Source of the DNA: JBLHKS01 sp047620505
GTDB taxonomy: Bacteria > Verrucomicrobiota > Verrucomicrobiia > Verrucomicrobiales > DEV007
Assembly: GCA_047620505.1 (NCBI GenBank)
Contig: JBLHKS010000087.1
Location: 1 to 27,207 of the forward strand
Reading direction: 5' to 3'
Length of the DNA stretch: 27,207 bases
The stretch's first letter is position 1, and every line of letters begins with the position of its first letter. Positions 17,457 through 25,548 of the stretch are shown piece after piece. A program made the translations under genes and the position numbers. Under the pieces are notes generated by a model. The model did no database searches and was not told where the DNA came from. It saw nothing but the letters and a program-made list of their open reading frames with translations.

Positions 17457-18227
17457 TCAGCCGTCAAATCGCATGTCCTGAAGCGGCTGAAATTCCTCGC
17501 GCCATGCCAGCAGCTGCTCCTGCGAAACGTCGTGCGAAATGCAGGTCTCGCGCTTCTCAGCATTTTCGAGAACCCGGCCTTGCTCGTCGATGATCATCGT
17601 TCTCCCGGCGTGATCCCAGGTCGGGTCTTCGCCAACGCGATTGCAGCCGACGACGATCGCCTGATTCTCCATCGCGCGCGCCCGAAGCAGAGTCGTCCAG
17701 TGCTCCGATCGGATCTCCGGCCAGCACGCGATGTTGATGAATAAATTCGCGCCTGCCTTCACTCCTCGCCGATAGAGTTCAGGAAATCTGAGGTCGTAAC
17801 AGATCGTTGGGCAAACCGTGAAGCCGCGCCAATCGAAGGTCAGGATTTCCTCGCCGCGGTCGTAGTGGTAGGCCTCTTTCGTGTAGGTGAAGCAGTGGTT
17901 TTTCTGGTAACGACCAACGAGTCCGCCATCCGGGCCGAACACAGCCAGCTCGTTACGCCCGCGACCGTTACCCTGGCTGAACACGAGGCCGCCGACCGTC
18001 CAGCTTTTGTGCTTCATCGCGAGTTCGCTCAAGAATCCCTCGGCCTGCGAAGGCGACTCCTCGGCGATCCGATCGACGTTCATGCTGAAGCCGCTGGAGA
18101 ACATCTCCGGCAGCACGATCAACGCGCCAGGTTCGATCGTTTCCTCAGCCAGCAGCTGCTGGACCTTGTCGAAATTTCCCTGACGATCTTCCCAGAGAAT
18201 GTCGTACTGGCAGGCAACGATCTGCAC
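17457..18227 (-). CDS. Carbon-nitrogen hydrolase, omega-amidase (YafV/Nit2) type
   Basis: The 256-residue nitrilase-superfamily protein has the complete Glu-Lys-Cys triad: E41 in LPEMFSSGF, K109 in RYQKNHCF and C143 in PTICYDLRFPELYR. The motifs around E41 (EMFSSGFSMN) and after C143 (RFPELYR) fit the omega-amidase group, which hydrolyses alpha-ketoglutaramate or alpha-ketosuccinamate from transamination and methionine salvage. It starts with GTG, 8 bp after the stop of the LysM lipoprotein gene on the same strand, so the two are probably one transcript although their roles look unrelated. Two iterated palindromes (17509, 18150) lie in it. Confidence 0.88.
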   Translation of the reverse strand: MQIVACQYDILWEDRQGNFDKVQQLLAEETIEPGALIVLPEMFSSGFSMNVDRIAEESPSQAEGFLSELAMKHKSWTVGGLVFSQGNGRGRNELAVFGPDGGLVGRYQKNHCFTYTKEAYHYDRGEEILTFDWRGFTVCPTICYDLRFPELYRRGVKAGANLFINIACWPEIRSEHWTTLLRARAMENQAIVVGCNRVGEDPTWDHAGRTMIIDEQGRVLENAEKRETCISHDVSQEQLLAWREEFQPLQDMRFDG

Positions 18228-18235
18228 GATAAAAT

Positions 18236-18700
18236 TTAGTTAGGGTTGATCAAGGGTGCGGGCGTCAGGACAGGCGGCGCCGGCGTCAAAACCGGCGGAG
18301 CAGGCGCAGGATTAGGGACCTCAACCGCGCCAGCAGGCGGGCTGTTCGTCGGAATCAGAATCGTTTGGCCCGCGCGCACATTCGAGTCGACCAGGCCATT
18401 TGCGCCTTGGATATCGGGGACGGTCGTCTTCCAATCGCGGGACAATTCCCAAAGAGTGTCGCCCGAGACCAGGGTGTATTGATAGAGCTTTTTGGTCGGA
18501 TCGACAGGCGGCGGAGTCGGCGTCACCGGCTGACTTTCAATCGTAGCCTGACCTTCCTCGAAAATCCCAGCGCTCGGCTGGGTCGGCGTCGCCTGTCGGT
18601 TCTTTTTGGGCCGATCGATCGTGACGGTAACGCAGCTTGCAAGACCAAGCGCGAGGATCGCTCCTGACATGGCGGAAATTCGAGAAAATATCTGCTTCAT
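18236..18700 (-). CDS. Small LysM lipoprotein
   Basis: The 154-residue protein has lipobox LASC (Cys23). A basic and proline-rich spacer leads to one LysM domain (about 73-116: YQYTLVSGDTLWELSRDWKT). The C-terminus is a proline tail with tandem PAPPVLT repeats, matched by an 18-bp-scale direct repeat in the DNA near 18250-18300. It should sit in the outer membrane and contact peptidoglycan. It differs from the lipoprotein at 9054 in having the domain in the middle. It precedes the omega-amidase gene by 8 bp. Confidence 0.88.
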   Translation of the reverse strand: MKQIFSRISAMSGAILALGLASCVTVTIDRPKKNRQATPTQPSAGIFEEGQATIESQPVTPTPPPVDPTKKLYQYTLVSGDTLWELSRDWKTTVPDIQGANGLVDSNVRAGQTILIPTNSPPAGAVEVPNPAPAPPVLTPAPPVLTPAPLINPN

Positions 18701-18786
18701 GGCCTAGCGATAGCACAATCCGCCAGGATTACGAAAGCGTTTTCGGCTTCAATTGCGGGTCGCTCACCCCGAGTCTAGACTGGGCT

Positions 18787-19206
18787 GTGTTTGAATGGAT
18801 TAAAGCAATTCCGCCTTGGGTTTTGTGGACAATTGTCGGCGTCTCAGTTTTCACATTCGTCGTTTCGCTTGTGATTCTTCGCATCGCGCTGATTCGAATG
18901 TCCGCCGATTATTTTACGCGTGAGCGAAAGGCGAATACGGCTTTAAGGAAGAATCGGCCGATCGTTTGGCTGCTTGGAGTCATCGGCAAAAACATCCTTG
19001 GCTTCCTCCTGCTCATCGCCGGGTTGATTATGCTTGCGGCACCTGGCCAGGGCCTCTTAACGATCCTGATGGGAATTGCACTGATGAATTTCCCCGGCAA
19101 ACGGCGGCTCGAAGTCGCGCTGATTCGGCGGCCTTCGATCCACAAATCGATCAACTGGGTTCGAAAGCGGAACGACAAACCGCCGATCGAAATCCCAGAG
19201 AAATGA
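18787..19206 (+). CDS. PGPGW-type transmembrane protein
   Basis: I chose the GTG at 18787 (139 residues, beginning VFEWIKAIPPWVLW), because an earlier in-frame start at 18637 would overlap the divergent lipoprotein gene. A first membrane helix lies at about 9-33. A basic loop follows, then two hydrophobic helices containing LIAGLIMLAAPGQGLLTILM, where APGQG fills the place of the PGPGW-family PGPG motif. The C-terminus is basic. Function of the family is unknown. Its stop codon and that of hisI are separated by a single base. Confidence 0.65.
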   Translation: MFEWIKAIPPWVLWTIVGVSVFTFVVSLVILRIALIRMSADYFTRERKANTALRKNRPIVWLLGVIGKNILGFLLLIAGLIMLAAPGQGLLTILMGIALMNFPGKRRLEVALIRRPSIHKSINWVRKRNDKPPIEIPEK

Positions 19207-19207
19207 G

Positions 19208-19627
19208 TCACTTCGTGCCATCGACGAACTCCAGCGACCCGTCAGCATTGAGCCTTCTATAATAACAGCCGAGCCTCGCCTTGCCATCCGCGCCTTTCGT
19301 GTGGCACGAGCCCGCGCCCGCCATCCGAACTTTGTAGAGAATCGAATTCTGCTCGCAGTTCACGCGGACTTCGATCAGCTCGAGGAAGTCGCCTGACGTC
19401 TTTCCTTTGATCCAGAGTTCGTTCCGGCTCGTGCTCCAGAACGTCGCCATCTTTTCCTTCAGCGCTGTGTCCAAAGCCAGCTGATTTGCATAACCAACGA
19501 TCAAGACTTCGCCGCTGTCCGCGTCCTGCGCCACCGCCGGCACAACCTCGGATCCCGTCGCCGCGATCTTCTGCAATTTCGTGAAATCCAGCTTCAGTTG
19601 CTGGCCCTCTTCGATCTCTTTCGACAT
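19208..19627 (-). CDS. hisI: Phosphoribosyl-AMP cyclohydrolase
   Basis: The 139-residue protein matches HisI, which opens the adenine ring of phosphoribosyl-AMP in histidine synthesis. It has VVPAVAQDADSGEVLIVGYA (28-47), FWSTSRNELWIKGKTSGD (63-80) and the zinc-binding cysteines in GSCHTK (C108) and GCYYRR (C121). Two points are unusual. The metal-binding DCDxD segment reads NCEQN (90-94), and the loop between the two cysteines is longer than usual, with KGADGKARLG between the motifs. No HisE domain is fused and no other his gene is nearby. It follows the prolyl oligopeptidase gene by 66 bp on the same strand. Confidence 0.82.
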   Translation of the reverse strand: MSKEIEEGQQLKLDFTKLQKIAATGSEVVPAVAQDADSGEVLIVGYANQLALDTALKEKMATFWSTSRNELWIKGKTSGDFLELIEVRVNCEQNSILYKVRMAGAGSCHTKGADGKARLGCYYRRLNADGSLEFVDGTK

Positions 19628-19693
19628 GCTAGGACGCTGCCGGATCCGTTCCCAACCGTCAACCTCACTTCGGTCGAATTTCCGCTAGGGGAG

Positions 19694-21811
19694 TCAGGGC
19701 ATCTTGATCTTCAATTCCCGGACAAGGAAGCTCCAACGATCGACAACTTCTTCGATCTGCTTTGAAGTCGGCTTGCCGGCACCGTGACCGGCTTTGGTTT
19801 CGATACGCATCAGAATTGGTGCGTCCCCGCTTTGCGCGTGCTGCACTGCGGCGCCAAACTTGAAGCTATGTGCCGGGAAAACGCGGTCGTCGTGATCTGC
19901 AGTTGTGATGAGCAGAGCCGGGTAAGGCTTTTCGCTTTGGGTTTTATGATAGGGCGAGTAGGCGAACAGAGCCGGAAACTCCTCGGCCTTGTCAGGATCG
20001 CCAAAATCTTCCGTCCATGCCCAGCCGATCGTGAATTTGTGAAACCTCAGCATGTCGAAAACACCGACTGACGCGATCGCCGCGCCGTAAAGTTCCGGTC
20101 GCTGGTTCACGCAAGCGCCTACAAGCAGACCTCCGTTGCTTCCGCCCGCGATCGCGAGTTTCGGGGTATTGGTATAGCCTTCCTCGATTAGAAACTCGGC
20201 AGCGGAGTGGAAATCGTCGAACACGTTCTGCTTTTGCGCTTTCGTGCCAGCGAGGTGCCAGTCTTCGCCGTACTCTCCCCCACCCCGAAGGTTCGCCACG
20301 GCGTAGACGCCGCCCATTTCGAGCCAGGTCGCGATTGAAGTCCGGAATGACGGGGTGAGCGAAATGTTGAATCCGCCGTAGCCGTATAGATAAGTCGGGT
20401 TCTGGCCGTTCAGCTTGATGTCCTTTCGGCAAGTGATGAACATCGGCACTTTTGTTCCGTCTTTGCTTTTATAGAAGACTTGCCGGGTTTCGAACTGGCT
20501 TGAATCGAATGCAGTCTCCGGTTTTGCGAATAGCGAGGTCTTCCCGGTCTTCAAATCATATCGATAAACCGCTCCAGGCTCGGTGTAGCCGGTAAAATAA
20601 TAGAACGTCTCGGAAGCCTTGCGCTTTCCGCCAAACCCGTAGACGGAACCAACTCCAGGGAGTTCGACATCGCGGACCGGCTTTCCTTCGAGATCGAAGA
20701 TCTTCACCTGCATCTGGACATCGACCATGTATTTCGCCAGAAGTTGCTGGCCGATCAGGCTGATGTCATCGAGCGGGTTTTCGCTCTCCGGAACGATTTC
20801 GCGCGGCTTGGCGTCTGGGTTTGCGCTGTCAATCGCGATCACGCGACCGTTGGGCGCGGTTAGATTCGTTTTGAAGTAGAACGTGGTTCCGTCGTTGCCG
20901 AGGATACTATATTCAGCTTCGATATCCGGGATCATCTCGACAAACGGAGCGTCCGGTCCGGCTTCCAGATCTTTATAGATAAAAGCATTTTTGTCGCCGG
21001 AGGACTCCCAGACTGACAGCGTCAGAAATCGACCGTCTTCAGTTACCCAATTGCTGAAGCCCCATTTCGGATGATCAGGGCGTTCATAAACAAGCTGATC
21101 TTTGCTTTGCGGATCTCTGATCCGGTGAAAGTAGACTTTCTGGTTCAGGTTGACCGCCTCCAATTCTTCATCAGCGGCAGGTTCGGGATATCGGCTATAA
21201 TAAAAGCCGGTGCTATCGCGCTTCCAGGCTGCGCCGGAGAATTTGATCCACTCCAAGTGGTCTTCGAGGTCTTTGCCGGTTTCGACATCACGAACGCGCC
21301 ATTCCATCCAGTCGGAGCCGCCTTCTGAGATTCCGTATGCCAGAAGCTTCCCGTCATCGCTGATCGACCAACTGGAAAGCGCGATGGTTCCGTCTTCTGA
21401 AAGTGTGTTCGGGTCTAACAGAACGACAGGCTCGGCGCCCGGTTTATCTTCATTCCAATAAAGAATACCCTGGTTCTGTAGCCCACTTTTGCGGGTGAAA
21501 AACAACCGACCGGCAGTCTGACGGGGCAAGCCGTATTTGTCGTAGTCCCAGAGTTCAGTGAGCCGTTTTTCGATCCACTCGCGACCCGGTGCCGCAGCAA
21601 AATAGGCGTCCGAGATTTCGTTCTGGGCGGCGATCCATGCCTTTGTTTGCTCGGAGTCGACTTCCTCGAGCCAACGATATGGATCGGCGACTTTCACGCC
21701 ATGGAGATCCTCCACGAGATCGAGACGTTCGGCTTCTGGGTATTGGATGGGCTCAGCGATCATGATGCACGGCAGCCAGCAGGCGAGGGCGGACGCGAGT
21801 TGGATTTTCAT
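19694..21811 (-). CDS. Exported prolyl oligopeptidase (peptidase family S9A)
   Basis: From the ATG at 21811 the protein has 705 residues, the normal family length, and a signal peptide (MKIQLASALACWLPCIMIA). Upstream in-frame starts lack a signal and overlap metX. A seven-bladed propeller is followed by the alpha/beta-hydrolase domain. The triad is complete: S558 in GGSNGG, the aspartate in TADHDDRVFP (641/642) and H676 in KAGHGAGKP. These lie within a few positions of the porcine enzyme's S554, D641 and H680. It cleaves short peptides after proline, here probably in the periplasm. The gene contains no iterated palindrome; its QQLL is written CAG CAA CTT CTG. Confidence 0.93.
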   Translation of the reverse strand: MKIQLASALACWLPCIMIAEPIQYPEAERLDLVEDLHGVKVADPYRWLEEVDSEQTKAWIAAQNEISDAYFAAAPGREWIEKRLTELWDYDKYGLPRQTAGRLFFTRKSGLQNQGILYWNEDKPGAEPVVLLDPNTLSEDGTIALSSWSISDDGKLLAYGISEGGSDWMEWRVRDVETGKDLEDHLEWIKFSGAAWKRDSTGFYYSRYPEPAADEELEAVNLNQKVYFHRIRDPQSKDQLVYERPDHPKWGFSNWVTEDGRFLTLSVWESSGDKNAFIYKDLEAGPDAPFVEMIPDIEAEYSILGNDGTTFYFKTNLTAPNGRVIAIDSANPDAKPREIVPESENPLDDISLIGQQLLAKYMVDVQMQVKIFDLEGKPVRDVELPGVGSVYGFGGKRKASETFYYFTGYTEPGAVYRYDLKTGKTSLFAKPETAFDSSQFETRQVFYKSKDGTKVPMFITCRKDIKLNGQNPTYLYGYGGFNISLTPSFRTSIATWLEMGGVYAVANLRGGGEYGEDWHLAGTKAQKQNVFDDFHSAAEFLIEEGYTNTPKLAIAGGSNGGLLVGACVNQRPELYGAAIASVGVFDMLRFHKFTIGWAWTEDFGDPDKAEEFPALFAYSPYHKTQSEKPYPALLITTADHDDRVFPAHSFKFGAAVQHAQSGDAPILMRIETKAGHGAGKPTSKQIEEVVDRWSFLVRELKIKMP

Positions 21812-21911
21812 GCCGGGACTCAACGCGGCTTGCCGAGGAAATCCAGTTTTCCTTATGACGCGAAAATTGGTGGCGCGGGTTTCGAGTGGGCGCCTGGTTG
21901 GCGGCCTTGTA

Positions 21912-23078
21912 ATGAGTCTACCCGAATCGATTAAGATGAATTTTCTGAACCTGAGCGGCGACGAGCCTTTCAAACTCCGCAGCGGCCAGCAGCTGCTGGG
22001 GGCGCAGCTCGGTTACGAGACTTACGGCGAGCTGAACGCGGCGAAAGACAACGCGATTCTAGTTTTCCACGCCCTTTCCGGCACGCCTCATTTGACCGGC
22101 GAGAATCCGATCGGGCCCGGAAACAGATTCTGGAATGATGAGTGTTTCACCGGCTGGTGGGATGCGTTTGTCGGTTCGGGCAGGGCGATCGACACGGACA
22201 AGTATTTCGTGATCTGCTGTAATTACGTTGGCGGTTGCTACGGCTCGACGGGGCCGGCATCGACGAATCCGGAGACGGGCAAGCCGTACGGAAGCGCGTT
22301 TCCGCACATCGGCGCGGCGGACATTGCCGATTCGCAGGTTTGCCTGCTGGACGAGCTGGGAATCGACCGACTCCACGCAGTGATCGGTCCTTCGATTGGC
22401 GGGCTGCTCTGCCTGACGATGGCGACGCGGCACCCGGATCGAGTAAATATTGTGATTTCGATCGGCAGCGCGCTGGAGATCTCGGCACTGCAGCGGATCG
22501 TGATTTTCGAGCAAGTTCTGGCAATCGAGAACGACCCGAATTTCAACGGCGGAAACTATTATGAAGGCGAGCCGCCGAATCGCGGGCTGACGCTGGCGAG
22601 AATGATCAGCCACAAAACCTTCATCAGCCTGAAGACGCTGGAAAGGCGGGCTCGTCGGGAAGTCGCGAAGTTTGACGACGCGCTGTCCTGGTATGAAATC
22701 CAGAGTCCGCTAGAAAGCTACATGCTTCATCAAGGCCGAAAATTCGTGGATCGTTTCGATGCGAACACGTATCTGAGGGTCCTCGAAATCTGGCACAAAT
22801 TCGACGCCTTCGGCGACGCTGGAGTGACCGAATCACGTGAGCTTTTCGCGAAAAGCAAAAAGCAGCAGTGGCTGATTTTCAGCATCGACTCCGACGTCTG
22901 TTTTTACCCCGATCAGCAGCAGCAGCTGGCAAAGGGATTACGCGAAGCGGACGTTCCTTACATGCACATCACGGTTCATTCGGAAAAGGGTCATGACTCG
23001 TTTCTGCTGGAGCCGGGTCTCTACACGCCGCATTTGCGGTTCGCGCTCGATGGCGGGGTTTCAGAACATCACGCGTAG
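21912..23078 (+). CDS. metX: Homoserine O-acyltransferase (acetyltransferase type)
   Basis: I chose the ATG at 21912 (388 residues); another at 21936 is equally possible and neither has a Shine-Dalgarno site. MetX motifs are HALSGTPHL, GCYGSTGPASTNPETGKPYG and the nucleophile elbow GPSIGGL with S161. The remaining catalytic residues are D328 in SIDSDVCFYPDQQ and H361 in SEKGHDSFLLE. It acylates homoserine in the first committed step of methionine synthesis. The elbow reads GPSIGG rather than the more common GGSMGG. No metW or metY is next to it. It converges on the unknown gene at 23069 with a 10-bp overlap. Confidence 0.92.
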   Translation: MSLPESIKMNFLNLSGDEPFKLRSGQQLLGAQLGYETYGELNAAKDNAILVFHALSGTPHLTGENPIGPGNRFWNDECFTGWWDAFVGSGRAIDTDKYFVICCNYVGGCYGSTGPASTNPETGKPYGSAFPHIGAADIADSQVCLLDELGIDRLHAVIGPSIGGLLCLTMATRHPDRVNIVISIGSALEISALQRIVIFEQVLAIENDPNFNGGNYYEGEPPNRGLTLARMISHKTFISLKTLERRARREVAKFDDALSWYEIQSPLESYMLHQGRKFVDRFDANTYLRVLEIWHKFDAFGDAGVTESRELFAKSKKQQWLIFSIDSDVCFYPDQQQQLAKGLREADVPYMHITVHSEKGHDSFLLEPGLYTPHLRFALDGGVSEHHA

Positions 23079-23932
23079 GCGATCCTCCTCAAATCCAGGC
23101 CACTCTCAGGCTGCCTAACAGCCTCCGCTCCCGCATAGCGCACGCTCGTCACCCTTTCGCAGTCCGCCGCCGCCGCGATCTTCTCGACCAGCCGGTCGAC
23201 CGCGATCCACTCGCCGGTCTCCGTCACCTCCGCCAAAATCAGCTGTCGCGGATCGGTCTTGCGGCGAAGAATCGCCTGACGCAACGCATGAGCAAATGCC
23301 CCGCTAGCGCTCGCGCCGCTCAAAGGCAGATCATCGCCTGCATCCAGAACAACCAGCGCCCTTCCAGAATCTCTCGCCGTGGGTTCTTCCTCACGCGCAA
23401 CCTCTACCGCCCAGGTCCCCGCCCGGTCCATTCCTTGTCGAAAGCGTTCGTCCATCGACAGCTGTGGATAAATCGCCCACTCGAATGGCTCGCCACTTTC
23501 AGCACCGCCCACGCTCCAGATCAAATCGACCTCGATAATCCTGCCCTCGCCTTCAACCTCATCAAATGCCGCAATCGGAAACCGCTCCATCCGACAACCC
23601 CGCGCAAAACACGAATCCATCAGCGCCACCCGCAGTGCATCGAACTCCGTCACCGCCTTTGCCGCCACAGCGAATCCGGCGGCCTCGCGCTTGCGCCAAT
23701 CCGAAATCAGGACCTCTTCCCAACCTCGCAGCGCTGCCTCAACCGATTGTGCTATCTCGTTTCGATCAAACGCGCTCGCCTCCGCTCGTTTCCTCAGCAG
23801 CGCCGGTCCCTTCTCAATCAATTGCCGAAACTTCCGGAAGGCCGCGGCCTCGGGCTCCGGATTCAGCGTTCCCAGCTTCTCCGGAACCGGCGGTTCGAGC
23901 GCCTCCATCAGATCACCAAGGCTCGAGCTCAT
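23069..23932 (-). CDS. Unknown protein, last gene of the uncharacterised cluster
   Basis: The 287-residue protein starts at an ATG that overlaps the upstream stop by 4 bp (ATGA). No family recognised. The N-terminal 110 residues are helical and charged. The middle has an acidic beta segment (EGRIIEVDLIWSVGG). The last third has ALVVLDAG (192-199), then a Gly/Ser loop and GAFAHALRQAI, followed by a predicted alpha/beta end. That layout faintly recalls caspase-like C14 ends, but no Cys-His dyad is evident, so I do not assign it. No signal peptide or membrane helix. Tight coupling to its upstream neighbour suggests a shared job. Confidence 0.6.
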   Translation of the reverse strand: MSSSLGDLMEALEPPVPEKLGTLNPEPEAAAFRKFRQLIEKGPALLRKRAEASAFDRNEIAQSVEAALRGWEEVLISDWRKREAAGFAVAAKAVTEFDALRVALMDSCFARGCRMERFPIAAFDEVEGEGRIIEVDLIWSVGGAESGEPFEWAIYPQLSMDERFRQGMDRAGTWAVEVAREEEPTARDSGRALVVLDAGDDLPLSGASASGAFAHALRQAILRRKTDPRQLILAEVTETGEWIAVDRLVEKIAAAADCERVTSVRYAGAEAVRQPESGLDLRRIAYA

Positions 23933-24507
23933 CCCAAACGCACCGCCAGCTTCGTGCCCTCGCCCAGTTCCTCCAACACGCTTCGCTCCAGCTCGATTCG
24001 ACACTCCGCGTAAACCGCCTCCGGATACGGCCTCTCCAGCATCGCCCGGCCCAGCTCCGCCTCGCCACCCATCGCATAAGCCGTTATCGGCTCATCTTTC
24101 AGCGGCGCAAATTCGAGGCGGACAAACACCACGCGCGAGCCGTCTGCCCGGGTCGCCAATTCCAAACGCGCGCCGGTCACCGGATCGGTCCACGGCACCA
24201 GTTCGGAAGACAGCGCCAACGCGGGACCGAGAAGCCAGCCGGGTTGAAGGAGTCGCATTGACCGAGGACGGGCAGAAACATCAAACCCAATTTTTTCCGC
24301 GCGCCACTTCTGCAAAGTCGTCAACCGCTCTGATGCCTGCTCCCGTAGAATTCCTTCTATCCAACCGGCCTCTTCCGAATCGAGTTCGCCGTTGATGAAG
24401 GCCGCAATCTCCGCGGGTGTGAACCCCGTCACCGGATCGACATCCCCGAGAAGTCCGGCTAACTGCCTGACACCCTCTCCATTCGTCTCGATCTTGATAG
24501 CACTCAT
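23929..24507 (-). CDS. Unknown protein with anti-sigma-like N-terminal region
   Basis: The 192-residue protein begins 10 bp after the upstream stop; AGGA 8 nt before the ATG is one of the clearest ribosome-binding sites in the window. Residues 28-53 include FTPAEIAAFINGELDSEEAG and WIEGIL. They resemble the N-terminal helices of anti-sigma factors (pattern 'ayldGELdpeea--ie--l'), but the zinc-binding Cys/His residues are absent. The rest is strand-rich with no recognised domain and no membrane helix. Because the upstream protein has a possible sigma-like HTH, a cytoplasmic regulator pair is possible. This is inference from a short pattern. Confidence 0.6.
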   Translation of the reverse strand: MSAIKIETNGEGVRQLAGLLGDVDPVTGFTPAEIAAFINGELDSEEAGWIEGILREQASERLTTLQKWRAEKIGFDVSARPRSMRLLQPGWLLGPALALSSELVPWTDPVTGARLELATRADGSRVVFVRLEFAPLKDEPITAYAMGGEAELGRAMLERPYPEAVYAECRIELERSVLEELGEGTKLAVRLG

Positions 24508-24517
24508 TTCGCTAGTC

Positions 24518-25357
24518 CTATTCTAATTCCAAATCCGGCAACATCCCATCCAATTCGCTGAGACAACGCCGTACCTTGCCTCGCGCCTCCTTACTTTCCT
24601 CCCGGTCCGCAAAACTCGTCTCCACATCTGCAATCGCGCCAAACACCAGTGCCGTCAGCAACTGCTCGCAAACTCCATCCAGATTCGATACGAAATTTCG
24701 CAACTGTTCGGAAGCCTCCGCCCGCCATCGCGCCACGGCCGCCACCTGAAGATAGAACCCGGATAACTGCCTTCTGTGCTCGTAAAACTTACGACGGACT
24801 GTATTAGCATTCGCACCTGATCTGGCCGCGGCCATCTGCGCCGCGATCATGAGTGTAGCCTTCTTCTTACCCTCCTTGCGAGCCGCTTCTTCACACTCAA
24901 GCAGCGTCTCCAGAAAGACCCGGTCAAACCCGCTTAACAAGATCAGAAACCGGCCCGCGCTCTCGGCATTCCGGAAAAGCCATTCGACATCGGAAACGAA
25001 GAAGAAAGCCTCTTCATCCCTGGTCTCGAACGCCGGATCCGCGAGATCAAACCCGGTCGATTCCTTGAATTCATCCAGCGAATACGGCTCGCGTTTGCGG
25101 CGATGAGGTTTGCCATGATCCCTGAGCTTGAATCCGTGAATTATCCATTGCCGTTTTTCGGCATGAGACCGGTTCGCAGGCTCGTCGCCCTCCGCGACCT
25201 TCTTCCAGAACGTATCACAAGCCTCCTTCGTGATCTCCTCGCTTTCCGTGGTGCTGAAGCCCTTGTTCATTCCCCTCCGAACCGACTGTGGCCAGAATTT
25301 CAGCCGCTGCCAGATCGTGAACTCTTCGCGCTCAAACGGTTCTACTTGCTCAGACAT
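24518..25357 (-). CDS. Unknown protein with possible sigma-region-4-like helix-turn-helix
   Basis: I chose the ATG at 25357 (279 residues); the frame is open upstream, but that part is simply the inverted-repeat element. The N-terminal 130 residues are charged and rich in aromatic residues. Residues about 141-198 run LSGFDRVFLETLLECEEAAR through ARSGANANTVRRKFYEHRRQL. This fits the two-helix plus recognition-helix pattern of sigma region 4-type HTH domains (initial LS-x-D-R, final S-x-N-T-V-R). The C-terminus is helical and may form a coiled coil. I cannot name a family, and region 2 of a sigma factor is not visible. It precedes the anti-sigma-like gene by 10 bp. Confidence 0.6.
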   Translation of the reverse strand: MSEQVEPFEREEFTIWQRLKFWPQSVRRGMNKGFSTTESEEITKEACDTFWKKVAEGDEPANRSHAEKRQWIIHGFKLRDHGKPHRRKREPYSLDEFKESTGFDLADPAFETRDEEAFFFVSDVEWLFRNAESAGRFLILLSGFDRVFLETLLECEEAARKEGKKKATLMIAAQMAAARSGANANTVRRKFYEHRRQLSGFYLQVAAVARWRAEASEQLRNFVSNLDGVCEQLLTALVFGAIADVETSFADREESKEARGKVRRCLSELDGMLPDLELE

Positions 25358-25359
25358 GG

Positions 25360-25437
25360 GTAGCGGAATTCGCCAGAATTTCGTTGAGAGGGCGGCGTCT
25401 GTCCTGCGATGAACGAAATTCTCGCGAATTCCGTTAC
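25360..25437. repeat. Large inverted repeat: 26-bp arms around a 26-bp loop
   Basis: The left arm is 25360-25385 and the right arm 25412-25437. I pair 24 positions by Watson-Crick, one G-T wobble and one C-C mismatch. Each arm contains a GAATTC. The loop (25386-25411) is GC-rich. The structure begins 2 bp upstream of the 279-residue protein's ATG on the minus strand and touches the octamer array on its other side, so the two probably form one element. The size and near-perfection exceed an ordinary terminator, and no U-run follows on either strand. Confidence 0.88.
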
Positions 25438-25548
25438 ACCCAGTCACCCAGTCACCCAGTCACCCAGTCACCCAGTCACCCAGTCACCCAGTCACCCAGT
25501 CACCCAGTCACCCAGTCACCCAGTCACCCAGTCACCCAGTCACCCAGT
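25437..25548. repeat. Tandem array: 14 perfect copies of CACCCAGT
   Basis: Fourteen identical 8-bp units fill 112 bp, with a partial fifteenth (CACC) after them. On the plus strand all three frames stay open, which creates artefactual SPSHPVTQ-type reading frames; on the minus strand every frame stops quickly. The unit length is not a multiple of three. The stop codon of the upstream minus-strand gene (25540-25542) lies inside the array. Perfect identity implies recent expansion or homogenisation, and copy number probably varies between strains. Confidence 0.97.

Noticed and set aside
23192..23269. Caspase-like (C14) or CHAT protease end in the 287-residue unknown protein
   Set aside because: ALVVLDAG followed by GAFAHALRQAI recalls such domains, but I find no catalytic Cys/His pair, so the similarity is too weak to call.
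25437..25548. CRISPR-like array
   Set aside because: There are only contiguous 8-bp direct repeats with no spacers, and no cas genes are in the window.
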